From positions 1 through 64,000 of the forward strand of contig CALRQP020000011.1 of the NCBI GenBank assembly GCA_943370355.1: a DNA stretch of 64,000 nt, written 5' to 3'. This DNA comes from JADCGM01 sp943370355. GTDB taxonomy: Bacteria > Pseudomonadota > Alphaproteobacteria > Sphingomonadales > Sphingomonadaceae. A program made the position numbers and the translations under genes. Below, piece after piece: positions 27,768 through 36,463 of the stretch. Numbering within the stretch: position 1 is the first letter of the stretch; every line of letters starts with the position of its first letter. The notes below the pieces were generated by a model. That model was not told where the DNA came from. It saw only the letters and a program-made list of their open reading frames with translations, and searched no databases.

Positions 27768-29529
27768 AGGTGGCCGTGCTCGCCGATCCGGTGTCGAGCG
27801 TATCGACGGCGGCGGACTCGATGCGGACCGGCGCGAACACCGCTGGCTCGACCTTGACCGCGAGTGCGCCGGGCATGCCGGGGAAGCGCGGCCACAGGCC
27901 GGCGGCGATCGCGTCCATGCTCGGTGCGGGGGCACCCATGCGACGCTGGTACATCCAGTAATTGCGCAGCACGATCTCGACATAGTGGCGCGTCTCGCGG
28001 AACGGGATCGATTCGATGAACAGCAGCGGGTCGCCATTGTCGCGCAGTGTCGCATTCCACTTCTGCACCGATCCCGGCCCGGCATTATAGGCGGCGATGA
28101 CCTTGGGCAGCAGCCCGCCGGTCAGTTGCGAGTCGCGCAGCTTCTCCAGATAGGCCTGCCCATATTCGATGCTGAATGACGGGTCGGTCAGTGTGTCCTC
28201 GTCACAGATTTCCCCGGCCGCGCGCGCGAGCTGCCGCGCCGTCGCGGGCATCAGTTGCATGACGCCGCGCGCGCCGACGCGCGACTGCGCATCGGTGACG
28301 AAATTCGATTCCTGCAGCGCGTGCGCAAACACCAGCGCCTTGTCGACGCGCCAGCCGCGGGCCGGCAGCCAGTCGGGGGCAGGGTAGCGCGCGGCCATTG
28401 GCGCGGTCGCGCCCGCCGGCGGGCGCTGCGCGAGCCAGACCTGCGTCGCCGGCATGTTGAGCCGCGCGGAAAGGCGAAGCAGCGCCGGATAGTTGGCCGG
28501 GTCGCCGGTCGCCGCGAGATATTTGAGTTCGCGGTCGGCAAGGCCCAATTGACCGATCTCGACAAGCGCCACCGCGCGGCGCGCGCCGGGCAGCCGGGCC
28601 AGCGTCGTCCAGTCGGCCTGGATGAAGTCGGGCTCAGCCCAGCTCGCCGCATCGTCGATACCGAGCGCGTGGCGCGCGAGCAGCCCGTAGAAGCCTGTCG
28701 GATCAGTCGCGGCGCTGCGCAGCCGCGCGGTCGCAAGATCGGCCGCGCCGCAGGCGGTATAAGCGCGACTCGCCCAATAATTGGCCGAAGATCCGAGCGC
28801 GGCCGCCGAATCGAAGGCAGCGGCGGCGCGGATGCAATCATTTGCGCGCCATGCGGCGAGGCCTGCCGTCCACGCGCCCATTGCGAAACTGTTGGTATCG
28901 CCGCCGTCGCGGGCTTCCAGCCCCATGCGGATCGCCGATTCGTCGTCGCCGGCCTGAAAATATTCCCAGGCGATTTTCTGCGCCCATTCGGCGCGGCTCG
29001 CTGGTGCCAACCCGTCGCGGCGGGCGCGCCACAGCGCCTCCGCCTCGGCGGGGCGGTCGCCCGTGAGCAACGGGCCGAGTTCGGTCGCCAGCGCTGCGGC
29101 GGCTGGATCGACGATCTTGGGCAGCCGGGGCGTGCCGAGCACGGGCAGCGCGCGAACGCTCGGCAAGGCCGGCAGATCGGTCGCGCCAGCAGCCCGGGCG
29201 CGCGCGGCAATCGCCACGGCCTGTGGCGCGTCGCTGTTGGTCTGCAGCCAGTCGGCGAGCTTGCGGTCCGCCTTGCCGGGCTTTGCTGCCAGCGCGATCT
29301 GCGCTTGCAGGGCAGGGGTCAGCAGTGCATCCGGGTTGGCATCGGCCACCGCACGCGCAGACGCAACGCGCCCCGCCGCGACATCCCGGAACGCCTGTGT
29401 AAACACCAAACGCTCGGCCTCGGACAGCTGCGCCGGCACCGCCCGCTGCGCCGTTGTGATAGGCGTCTGCGCTGCCGCAGGTGCAACAGCCACCGCAGCA
29501 AGCAGCAACGATACAAGCCACTTACGCAT
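27757..29529 (-). CDS. Soluble lytic murein transglycosylase
   Basis: The 590-residue protein has a signal peptide (MRKWLVSLLLAAVAVAPAAAQ), a long helical superhelix region (residues 40-400) as in Slt70, and a C-terminal SLT domain with catalytic Glu in HALQESNFVTDAQSRVGARG, followed by GVMQLMPATA and the AYNAGPG motif. It cleaves peptidoglycan strands in the periplasm. Its start overlaps the end of the uracil-DNA glycosylase gene by eight bases, so these minus-strand genes are co-transcribed. Confidence 0.92.
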   Translation of the reverse strand: MRKWLVSLLLAAVAVAPAAAQTPITTAQRAVPAQLSEAERLVFTQAFRDVAAGRVASARAVADANPDALLTPALQAQIALAAKPGKADRKLADWLQTNSDAPQAVAIAARARAAGATDLPALPSVRALPVLGTPRLPKIVDPAAAALATELGPLLTGDRPAEAEALWRARRDGLAPASRAEWAQKIAWEYFQAGDDESAIRMGLEARDGGDTNSFAMGAWTAGLAAWRANDCIRAAAAFDSAAALGSSANYWASRAYTACGAADLATARLRSAATDPTGFYGLLARHALGIDDAASWAEPDFIQADWTTLARLPGARRAVALVEIGQLGLADRELKYLAATGDPANYPALLRLSARLNMPATQVWLAQRPPAGATAPMAARYPAPDWLPARGWRVDKALVFAHALQESNFVTDAQSRVGARGVMQLMPATARQLARAAGEICDEDTLTDPSFSIEYGQAYLEKLRDSQLTGGLLPKVIAAYNAGPGSVQKWNATLRDNGDPLLFIESIPFRETRHYVEIVLRNYWMYQRRMGAPAPSMDAIAAGLWPRFPGMPGALAVKVEPAVFAPVRIESAAVDTLDTGSASTATYAN

Positions 29530-30316
29530 CGATCTTCGCCTTGAACATCAGAAGGTCCGCCCAAGCCAGCCGCTTGTCGGCCGGGCGGCGGAGCAGATAG
29601 GCCGGGTTGAAAGTCGGAAGAACCGGAATGCTATCTGTGCCAACTGGTAGATGAACCCATTGTCCGCGCAGCTGGGTAATCCCCGCCGAAGTTCCAAGCA
29701 GCGCCTTCGCCGCTTCGCCGCTCATCACGAGCAATGCTCGCGGCTTCGCCAGCTCGATATGACGGCGCAGGATCGCCTGCCCGATCGCGAGGTCGGCAGG
29801 CGCCGCCTTGCCGAAGCTGCGCCACAGCAGCAGGTTGGAGATATAGGTCGACGTCCGGTCCCGCCCGATCGCCGCGAGCATCTTGTCGAGAAGCTCGCCT
29901 GCTGGCCCCGAAAAGGGCTTGCCTGTCCGGTCGTCGTCGGGCGCCGCTGTCTCGCCGACGATCATCACACCCGACGCCGGATCGCCGTCCGAGAAAATCG
30001 CCCGCGGCCGGATGGCCTCGACCGCCAGTCGCAACGCGTCCAGCGTGTCCGTCCGGGCGAGCGTGTCATTCAGCGCCGAAAGGTCAACGTCCCCTCCCCG
30101 CTGGGGAGGGGCCAGGGGTGGGCGCTCAAGCGAGGGCTTCGTTTTCGGCTGAGGAATTTGCTCAGAGGCCCACCCCTGACCCCTCCCCGTTGGGGAGGGG
30201 ACGCGCTCAGCGTCGATGGCTGCCGCCAGCCAGTCGCGCGGTGCGTCGTCCACCAGCACATCCACGCCGGCGTCCGCCCACCACGACAGCGCAGCCAGCG
30301 CCGCGCCACGTGTCAT
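29522..30316 (-). CDS. Uracil-DNA glycosylase family 4-like, with REPIN-encoded insert
   Basis: The 264-residue protein has family 4/5 motifs: VMIVGETAAPDDDRTGKPFSGPAGELLDKML, YISNLLLWRSFG, and TFNPAYLLR near the C-terminus. It removes uracil from DNA. It has no cysteine at all, so the Fe-S cluster of classical family 4 enzymes cannot form. Residues about 38-76 (Pro/Arg/Gly-rich) are translated from an inserted REPIN. The ATG at 30316 is preferred to a GTG at 30340 that would add eight residues. Confidence 0.85.
   Translation of the reverse strand: MTRGAALAALSWWADAGVDVLVDDAPRDWLAAAIDAERVPSPTGRGQGWASEQIPQPKTKPSLERPPLAPPQRGGDVDLSALNDTLARTDTLDALRLAVEAIRPRAIFSDGDPASGVMIVGETAAPDDDRTGKPFSGPAGELLDKMLAAIGRDRTSTYISNLLLWRSFGKAAPADLAIGQAILRRHIELAKPRALLVMSGEAAKALLGTSAGITQLRGQWVHLPVGTDSIPVLPTFNPAYLLRRPADKRLAWADLLMFKAKIDA
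30088..30203. repeat. REPIN (inverted REP pair) inside the uracil-DNA glycosylase gene
   Basis: Two 36-base arms at 30088-30123 and 30168-30203 are inverted copies with four mismatches. Each arm itself holds a hairpin (CCCCTCCCC/GGGGAGGGG around three bases). This is the structure of REPINs, non-autonomous elements moved by RAYT transposases. The reading frame stays open across it. Confidence 0.85.
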
Positions 30317-30453
30317 CGTCGATTCGGTAACCCCCACCACGCCGGCCAGTCATGCCGCCATTCCGACTCTGGTCAATTCGGGGAGGGGTTCCTATTGGTC
30401 GAAGCATGGCATTTGTGCGACGTGCCGTTGGGACAGCTTGGTCGGGAAGACAC

Positions 30454-32109
30454 ATGAGCGAACGCGAATCGATGCCCTATGACGTGGTGATCGTCGGCGG
30501 CGGCCCGGCGGGCCTGTCGGCGGCGATCCGGCTGAAACAGCTGGCGGCGGAAAAGGGGACGGAACTCGGCGTCTGCGTGCTCGAAAAGGGCGCGGAGATC
30601 GGCGCGCATATCCTCTCGGGCGCGGTCGTCGATCCCAAGGCGCTCGACGAGTTGCTGCCCGACTGGCGCACGATGGACGGCCATCCGCTGACCGTGCCGG
30701 TGACTGAGAACCATCACTGGATTCTCACCAAGGGCCGCAAGTTCGAATTCCCGCACCTGCTGACCCCACCCTTCATGAACAATAAGGGCACCTACACGCT
30801 GTCGCTCGGCAACCTGTGCCGCTGGCTTGCCAGCCAGGCCGAAGCACTTGGCGTCGAAATATTCCCGGGTTTCGCCGCTGCCGAGGTGCTGTTCAACGAG
30901 GACGGCTCGGTAAAGGGCGTTGCGACCGGCGACATGGGCGTCGCAAAGGACGGCACCCACAAGCCGAGCTACACCCCCGGTATCGAACTCCATGCCAAAT
31001 ATACCTTCTTCGCCGAAGGCGTACGCGGCCATCTGTCAAAGCAGCTGATCCGCCACTTCGATCTGGCGAAGGATTCGCAGCCGCAGGTCTATGGCATCGG
31101 CATCAAGGAGCTGTGGGACATTCCCGCCGATCAGCATGTCCCGGGCCGGGTCATCCACACCCAAGGCTGGCCTCTCGGCGAGGAGAATGGCGGCGGCTTC
31201 CTCTATCATCAGGCCGACGGGCAGGTCGCGCTCGGCTTCGTGACCTGGCTCAACTACAAGAATCCCTATCTGTCGCCGTTCGATGAGATGCAGCGCTGGA
31301 AGACGCATCCCGCAATCAAGGCAATTCTGAAGGGCGGGCGGCGCATTTCCTATGGTGCGCGCGCGATCAATGACGGCGGCTGGCAGGCCGTGCCGAAGCT
31401 GACCTTCCCCGGCGGCGCGCTGATCGGCTGTTCGGCGGGGTTCGTGAATGTGCCGCGCATCAAGGGCAGCCACACTGCGATGAAGACCGGCATGATGGCA
31501 GCCGAAGCCGCCTTCGCAGCGATTGCCGCCGACCGGTCGGGCGATGAACTGACCGCTTACGGCGAGGCCTATAAGTCGAGCTGGGTCGAGAAGGAGCTGC
31601 GGATGGTCCGCAACACGCTCCCGGCGGTCGAGAAGTTCGGCGACCTGATCGGCACGCTGATCGCGGGCATCACCATGTGGCTTGAATATTTCGGCATCCG
31701 CATGCCGTTCACGATGAAGCATCACCGCGATAATGAGCAGCTGCGCCGGACCGACCATGCGCATCCGATTGTCTATCCGAAACCCGACGGCGTGTTCAGC
31801 TTCGACAAATTGTCCTCGGTGTTCCTGTCGAACACCAATCATGAGGAGGATCAGCCGGTCCACCTCACGCTCAAGGACGCCGACGTCCCGATCACCATCA
31901 ATCTGCCGCTCTATGACGAACCGGCGCAGCGTTATTGCCCGGCGGGCGTTTATGAGATTGTGCAGGATGCGGACGGCGACAATCCGCGCTTGCAAATCAA
32001 CGCGCAGAACTGCGTGCACTGCAAGACCTGCGACATCAAGGATCCGACGCAGAACATAAATTGGGTTGTGCCGGAGGGTGGCGGAGGGCCAAACTACCCC
32101 AACATGTAA
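30454..32109 (+). CDS. Electron transfer flavoprotein-ubiquinone oxidoreductase
   Basis: The 551-residue protein has the N-terminal FAD motif YDVVIVGGGPAGLSAAIRL, the ETF-QO segment LEKGAEIGAHILSGAV, the quinone-binding domain, and a C-terminal 4Fe-4S motif (RYCPAGVYE and NCVHCKTCDIKDP). It passes electrons from acyl-CoA dehydrogenases through ETF to ubiquinone at the membrane. GGGAAG precedes the ATG. It heads an operon with a TPR gene, ispE and glutaryl-CoA dehydrogenase, whose electrons it would collect. Confidence 0.95.
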   Translation: MSERESMPYDVVIVGGGPAGLSAAIRLKQLAAEKGTELGVCVLEKGAEIGAHILSGAVVDPKALDELLPDWRTMDGHPLTVPVTENHHWILTKGRKFEFPHLLTPPFMNNKGTYTLSLGNLCRWLASQAEALGVEIFPGFAAAEVLFNEDGSVKGVATGDMGVAKDGTHKPSYTPGIELHAKYTFFAEGVRGHLSKQLIRHFDLAKDSQPQVYGIGIKELWDIPADQHVPGRVIHTQGWPLGEENGGGFLYHQADGQVALGFVTWLNYKNPYLSPFDEMQRWKTHPAIKAILKGGRRISYGARAINDGGWQAVPKLTFPGGALIGCSAGFVNVPRIKGSHTAMKTGMMAAEAAFAAIAADRSGDELTAYGEAYKSSWVEKELRMVRNTLPAVEKFGDLIGTLIAGITMWLEYFGIRMPFTMKHHRDNEQLRRTDHAHPIVYPKPDGVFSFDKLSSVFLSNTNHEEDQPVHLTLKDADVPITINLPLYDEPAQRYCPAGVYEIVQDADGDNPRLQINAQNCVHCKTCDIKDPTQNINWVVPEGGGGPNYPNM

Positions 32110-32116
32110 GGACATC

Positions 32117-33781
32117 ATGACCGGTATCGCGCGAGTCATTCTGCTGGGAGCCATGGTCGCCGCTGCACCTGCGGACGCGATCCCTTCACCGACGCGTGCC
32201 TATGTCCTCGGACGCCACGCCTTTGCCGTCGACGATCTGCCGCGCGCCTCGCGTTATTTCGCCGGTGCGCTGGTTGGCGATCCCGGCGATCCGACGCTGG
32301 CGCGCCGGGCCTTCGACCTCGCCGTCGCGAGCGGCGACGAGAAGCAGGCCGTCGCGCTCGCCCCCAAACTCGCCAAGAGCGACCAGTTCGATGCAGCACT
32401 GAGCCTGCTCGCGGTCACCCAAGCGATTGAGAAACGCGACTGGGTGGCGGCTGATGCGGCTCGTAAGCAACTGGTTGATGCCGGGTTTGCTGCCTTTGCC
32501 GCGCCCGTGATCGATGCCTGGGTGCGCTTTGGGCGAGGCGACAAGGCAGGCGCGCTAAAGCTACTCGATCCGGAATCGCAGGAAGGTTTCGGTCGCGCCT
32601 ACATCACCGAACATCGCGGCCATATTCTTGCGGCGATGAAGCGCTGGGACGAGGCTGCTGCGACCTACAATCTCCTGCTGGTCGGCGACGGCGCGCAGAT
32701 CGTACGGCTGCGGCTCGCGGCAGCGTCTGCCCTCCAATCGGCCGGCAAGAAGGCCGAAGCGGCGAAGCTGCTCGACGGCGGCGGCAAGGATGCGGCCTTC
32801 GAAAATGCGCAGGCGCGCCTGGCTGCCGATCAACCGATCCGCGGCGGTGTCGATGACCCGCGCGCCGGCGTCGCCGAACTCTTCGCACGCATGGCCGCCG
32901 ACCTGTCGCGCGAGAAACCGCTGCCGATCGCGCTGGTCATGGCGCGCTATGCAACCTTCCTCGAACCCGGCGATGCCGACGCCTGGCTGGTGACGGCCGA
33001 CGTGCTGACGCGGAACGAGCAATATGACGGTGCGCTGGAAGCGCTGGGCAAAATTTCGCCGTCCGACCCGATGATCACCCTCGCCAAGGCGCGCGAGGCG
33101 GCCGTGCTGCAGCAGGTCGACCGGCAAAAGGAATCGCTGGTGCTGCTCGAACAGGCAGCGGCACGTCCCAATGCGCGGGTTGAGGATTGGGCGCGGGTCG
33201 GGGAGGCCTACACGCGGCTCGACCGTTACCCGGAGGCGGTGACGGCCTTCACCAAGGCGATGGCATTGTCGACCCCCGAAGCGCCGGAGAATTGGTATCT
33301 CTATTTCTCGCGCGGTGCGGCGCGCGAGCGCTCGGGCGATTGGGCGGCGGCGCAGCAGGATCTGCGGCAGGCCATCGCGATCTCGCCCAACGAGGCGTCG
33401 GCGCTGAACTATCTCGGCTATGCGCTGCTCGATCGCGGCGAGCGGCTCGCCGAGGCGCAATCGCTCATCGAACGGGCGGTCGCCGCCAAGCCCGAGGACG
33501 GTTTCATCGCCGATTCGCTTGGCTGGGCCTATTATCGCACTGGCAAATATGCGCAGGCCGTCGTGCAGCTCGAGCGCGCCGTCGCAGCGGTCGCTGACGA
33601 TCCGACGATCAACGAGCATCTCGGTGACGCCTATTGGAAGGTCGGCCGCAAGATTGAGGCGCGGTTCCGCTGGAAGGCGGCGCTCGACGGCGGGCCGGAC
33701 AAGGCCGCGGAGACCCGTGTCACGCAGAAGCTCGACTATGGTCTCGATGTTGCGGGAGCGATGGCGTTGCGCAAGCCGTGA
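32117..33781 (+). CDS. Tetratricopeptide-repeat protein, exported
   Basis: The 554-residue protein begins with a signal peptide (MTGIARVILLGAMVAAAPADA) and contains many 34-residue helical repeats, clearest at the C-terminus (SALNYLGYALLDRGERLAEAQ, ADSLGWAYYRTGKYAQAVVQL, INEHLGDAYWKVGRKIEARFRW). TPR proteins of this size act as periplasmic or membrane scaffolds. AAGGA precedes the ATG, seven bases after the ETF-QO stop. Its last bases overlap the ispE start. Confidence 0.8.
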   Translation: MTGIARVILLGAMVAAAPADAIPSPTRAYVLGRHAFAVDDLPRASRYFAGALVGDPGDPTLARRAFDLAVASGDEKQAVALAPKLAKSDQFDAALSLLAVTQAIEKRDWVAADAARKQLVDAGFAAFAAPVIDAWVRFGRGDKAGALKLLDPESQEGFGRAYITEHRGHILAAMKRWDEAAATYNLLLVGDGAQIVRLRLAAASALQSAGKKAEAAKLLDGGGKDAAFENAQARLAADQPIRGGVDDPRAGVAELFARMAADLSREKPLPIALVMARYATFLEPGDADAWLVTADVLTRNEQYDGALEALGKISPSDPMITLAKAREAAVLQQVDRQKESLVLLEQAAARPNARVEDWARVGEAYTRLDRYPEAVTAFTKAMALSTPEAPENWYLYFSRGAARERSGDWAAAQQDLRQAIAISPNEASALNYLGYALLDRGERLAEAQSLIERAVAAKPEDGFIADSLGWAYYRTGKYAQAVVQLERAVAAVADDPTINEHLGDAYWKVGRKIEARFRWKAALDGGPDKAAETRVTQKLDYGLDVAGAMALRKP

Positions 33782-34623
33782 CGCTGACCGAGACGGCGCG
33801 CGCCAAGCTGAACCTCGCGCTCCATGTCCGGCGCAAACGAGCCGACGGCTATCACGACCTTGAGACCATCTTTGCGTTCGTCGAAGCCGGCGATGAGTTG
33901 ACCCTGCTTACGGATGGCAGCGGCGCGCCCATGCTGACGATCGACGGTCCGTTCAGTGCATCGCTTCAGCAAGATGACGAAAATCTCGTCACCCGCGCTG
34001 CGCGGGTGCTTGGTTCGGCAGCTGGTGTGACAAAGCCCATCGCTTTGCGCCTGACTAAGAACCTGCCCGTCGCCTCCGGGATCGGTGGCGGATCGGCGGA
34101 CGCAGCGGCGGCCCTGCGATTGCTGAACCGCCACTGGGGTTTGCACTGGCCAATCGAACGGCTTGCCACGCTGGGCGCAACCCTCGGGGCCGACGTTGCC
34201 GCCTGCGTGTGGTCACAGACTATGCGCGGCGATGGGCGAGGGGAGTTGCTTCAGCCCGTCGACGATGCCGGGCTGGCCGAAACGCCGGTTCTCCTCGTCA
34301 ATCCCGGCGTCGCCGTCTCCACGGCTGCGGTGTTCGCGGGCTGGGGCGGGGTCGACTATGGCCCGCTTGCTGATGGTGACCCGATTTCGGTTGCTGCGGC
34401 GGGGCGAAATGACCTCGAGGCCCCGGCCCGGGCGCTGGAGCCCGTTATCGGCGATGTGCTGGATGCGCTCGCGGAACAGCAGAATGCGACCTTCGTGCGC
34501 ATGTCGGGGTCCGGCGCGACCTGTTTCGCGCTGTTTGCCAGCGATGCAGCGCGGGACGCCGCCGCCTGCGCGATCGCGGGAGCGAACAGCCGCTGGTGGA
34601 TCATGCCGACCCGGCTCGCCTGA
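33778..34623 (+). CDS. ispE: 4-diphosphocytidyl-2-C-methyl-D-erythritol kinase IspE
   Basis: The 281-residue protein is a GHMP kinase: N-terminal ARAKLNLALHVRRKRADGYHDLETIF, glycine-rich ATP loop LPVASGIGGGSADAAAAL and C-terminal MSGSGATCFALF. It phosphorylates CDP-ME in the MEP pathway to isoprenoid precursors. The GTG start overlaps the TPR stop by four bases. Confidence 0.95.
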   Translation: MTLTETARAKLNLALHVRRKRADGYHDLETIFAFVEAGDELTLLTDGSGAPMLTIDGPFSASLQQDDENLVTRAARVLGSAAGVTKPIALRLTKNLPVASGIGGGSADAAAALRLLNRHWGLHWPIERLATLGATLGADVAACVWSQTMRGDGRGELLQPVDDAGLAETPVLLVNPGVAVSTAAVFAGWGGVDYGPLADGDPISVAAAGRNDLEAPARALEPVIGDVLDALAEQQNATFVRMSGSGATCFALFASDAARDAAACAIAGANSRWWIMPTRLA

Positions 34624-34650
34624 TCCGACGCGACGCGCTAAGGGAGCGCG

Positions 34651-35844
34651 ATGACCGTGTCCTCCGCACCCCGCTGGCCCAGCTTCGTCTGGGAAGACCC
34701 TTTGCTGCTCGATGCCGCGCTGACCGAAGAGGAGCGGCTGGTCCGCGACTCGGCGCGAGCCTTCGCCGATGCCGAATTGATGCCGATCGTCCGCGAATCA
34801 AATCGCCATGAGACCTGCGACCGCTCGCTCATGGCCAAGTTCGGCGAGATGGGGCTGCTCGGCCCCACGATCGAAGGCTATGGCTGCCCCGGCGTCTCCT
34901 ATGTCGCCTACGGCCTCATCGCTCGCGAGGTCGAGCGTGCCGATTCGGCCTACCGGTCGGCAATGTCGGTGCAGTCGTCGCTCGTGATGTACCCGATCCA
35001 TGCCTATGGCACCGAGGAGCAGCGCCAGCGCTATCTGCCGAAACTCGCCAGCGGCGAATGGATCGGGTCGTTCGGCCTGACCGAACCCGACGCCGGCTCC
35101 GATCCGGGCAGCATGAAGACGCGCGCCCGCAAGGTTCAGGGCGGCTATGTGCTCGACGGCGCGAAGATGTGGATCACCTCATCGCCCTTCGCGGACGTCA
35201 TGGTGGTCTGGGCCAAGACCGATGATGACGCGATCCGCGGTTTCATCGTCGAACGTAGCGACAAGGGCCTGTCGACGCCGAAGATCGAGGGGAAATTCTC
35301 GCTACGCGCCTGGGTAACGGGCGAGATCGTGCTCGACGGCGTCGAAATTGCCGATGACCGGCTGCTGCCAAACGCACGCGGACTGGGCGGCCCGTTCGGC
35401 TGCCTCAACAATGCGCGTTACGGCATTGCCTGGGGTGCGATGGGTGCGGCGGAATATTGCTGGCACGCCGCCAGGCAATATGGCCTCGACCGCAAACAGT
35501 TCGGGCGGCCGCTCGCGGCAACCCAGCTATTCCAGAAAAAGCTTGCCGACATGCAGACCGAAATCACCCTCGGCCTGAACGCGGCGCTTACCGCCGGGCG
35601 GCTAATGGACGACCACCGGCTGGCTCCCGAAGCGATCAGCCTGATCAAGCGCAACAATTGCGGCAAGGCGCTGGAGATCGCGCGAATCGCTCGCGACATG
35701 CACGGCGGCAACGGCATTTCCGATGAATATGGTGTGATCCGCCATGTCATGAATCTCGAGGCGGTGAATACCTATGAGGGGACGCATGACGTACATGCGC
35801 TGATTCTAGGACGCGCCCAGACAGGGATTCAGGCTTTTTCCTGA
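34651..35844 (+). CDS. gcdH: Glutaryl-CoA dehydrogenase
   Basis: The 397-residue acyl-CoA dehydrogenase has the glutaryl-CoA type pattern: DPLLLDAALTEEERLVRDSARAF, the FAD region FGLTEPDAGSDPGSMKTRA, RNNCGKALEIARIARDMHGGNG, and catalytic Glu in NTYEGTHDVHALILGRA. It oxidises and decarboxylates glutaryl-CoA to crotonyl-CoA in lysine/tryptophan breakdown. It follows ispE by 27 bases. The ETF-QO gene upstream in the same operon gives the route for its electrons. Confidence 0.92.
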   Translation: MTVSSAPRWPSFVWEDPLLLDAALTEEERLVRDSARAFADAELMPIVRESNRHETCDRSLMAKFGEMGLLGPTIEGYGCPGVSYVAYGLIAREVERADSAYRSAMSVQSSLVMYPIHAYGTEEQRQRYLPKLASGEWIGSFGLTEPDAGSDPGSMKTRARKVQGGYVLDGAKMWITSSPFADVMVVWAKTDDDAIRGFIVERSDKGLSTPKIEGKFSLRAWVTGEIVLDGVEIADDRLLPNARGLGGPFGCLNNARYGIAWGAMGAAEYCWHAARQYGLDRKQFGRPLAATQLFQKKLADMQTEITLGLNAALTAGRLMDDHRLAPEAISLIKRNNCGKALEIARIARDMHGGNGISDEYGVIRHVMNLEAVNTYEGTHDVHALILGRAQTGIQAFS

Positions 35845-35889
35845 ACGACTTGGCCGCACAAGCCAAGCACCAATCCCTATAAGATCGTC

Positions 35890-35925
35890 ATTTTGTGCAA
35901 TGCACAAAATGCATGGCTCCCATGC
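35890..35925. repeat. Two adjacent palindromes upstream of the small secreted protein
   Basis: ATTTTGTGCA-A-TGCACAAAAT (35890-35910) is a perfect inverted repeat with a one-base centre; GCATGG-CTC-CCATGC (35911-35925) follows at once. The region is AT-rich against a GC-rich background. With a one-base centre and no T-run it is more likely a regulator site than a terminator. Confidence 0.65.
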
Positions 35926-36049
35926 AATTTGTGTGACACTCAAAATAGATGTTGACGGTGTTCCGAGTCGCACTTAAAGCGGCACTCAGATGTTTTTGAG
36001 TAAGGCTCAAACCAGCGGCCAGCCACCGCATCTGAGACGGAGAATGACC

Positions 36050-36346
36050 ATGAACCGCACCTTGATTGCAGCGCCCGTCGCGATCGTGATGGCCGCCCTG
36101 ACCTTTGCCGCTGCGACCCCGGCGTTCGCCCAGGGCGACACCTGCGCCACGACCCCCGCCGCAATCCGCGCCGCTGCTTCGGCTTCGACCGATGCCGACG
36201 CCAGCAAGAAGGCGCTGAAGAGCCTCGCCATGGGCGTCCAGCTCTGCGAGCTCGGCAACCGCGTCGACGCCAACGCCAAGTTCAAGGCCGCTGCCCGCGC
36301 CCTGAACGTCGAATATGCGTCGCTGGTGACCCCGGCCGCCAAATAA
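36050..36346 (+). CDS. Small secreted protein, hypothetical
   Basis: The 98-residue product has a signal peptide (MNRTLIAAPVAIVMAALTFA, cleavage after AFA near residue 28) and a helical Ala-rich mature part with two Cys (DTCATTP, QLCELG) that could form a disulphide. GGAG seven bases upstream favours the ATG at 36050 over that at 36044. It stands alone between gcdH and a strong terminator, with its own palindromic upstream region. No family recognised. Confidence 0.7.
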   Translation: MNRTLIAAPVAIVMAALTFAAATPAFAQGDTCATTPAAIRAAASASTDADASKKALKSLAMGVQLCELGNRVDANAKFKAAARALNVEYASLVTPAAK

Positions 36347-36376
36347 GATCACCCTTTTCCCTCCCCGGGAAGCGAC

Positions 36377-36410
36377 GGGCCGCACCATCCCTCGGTGCGG
36401 CCCTTTTTTT
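36377..36410 (+). terminator. Rho-independent terminator
   Basis: A perfect 10-bp stem (GGGCCGCACC / GGTGCGGCCC) with loop ATCCCTC is followed by seven T. It lies 31 bases after the small secreted protein gene. Confidence 0.93.
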
Positions 36411-36463
36411 GTGCGCGCTTTTCCGCCATGCGGTGCCATCGGCAAGCGGAGGGCAGGATCGGC

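Noticed and set aside
30088..30203. REPIN considered as a frameshifting insertion making a pseudogene
   Set aside because: The reading frame remains open and the downstream catalytic motifs are intact.
35890..35910. Palindrome considered as terminator of gcdH
   Set aside because: The one-base centre cannot form a normal loop and no T-run follows.
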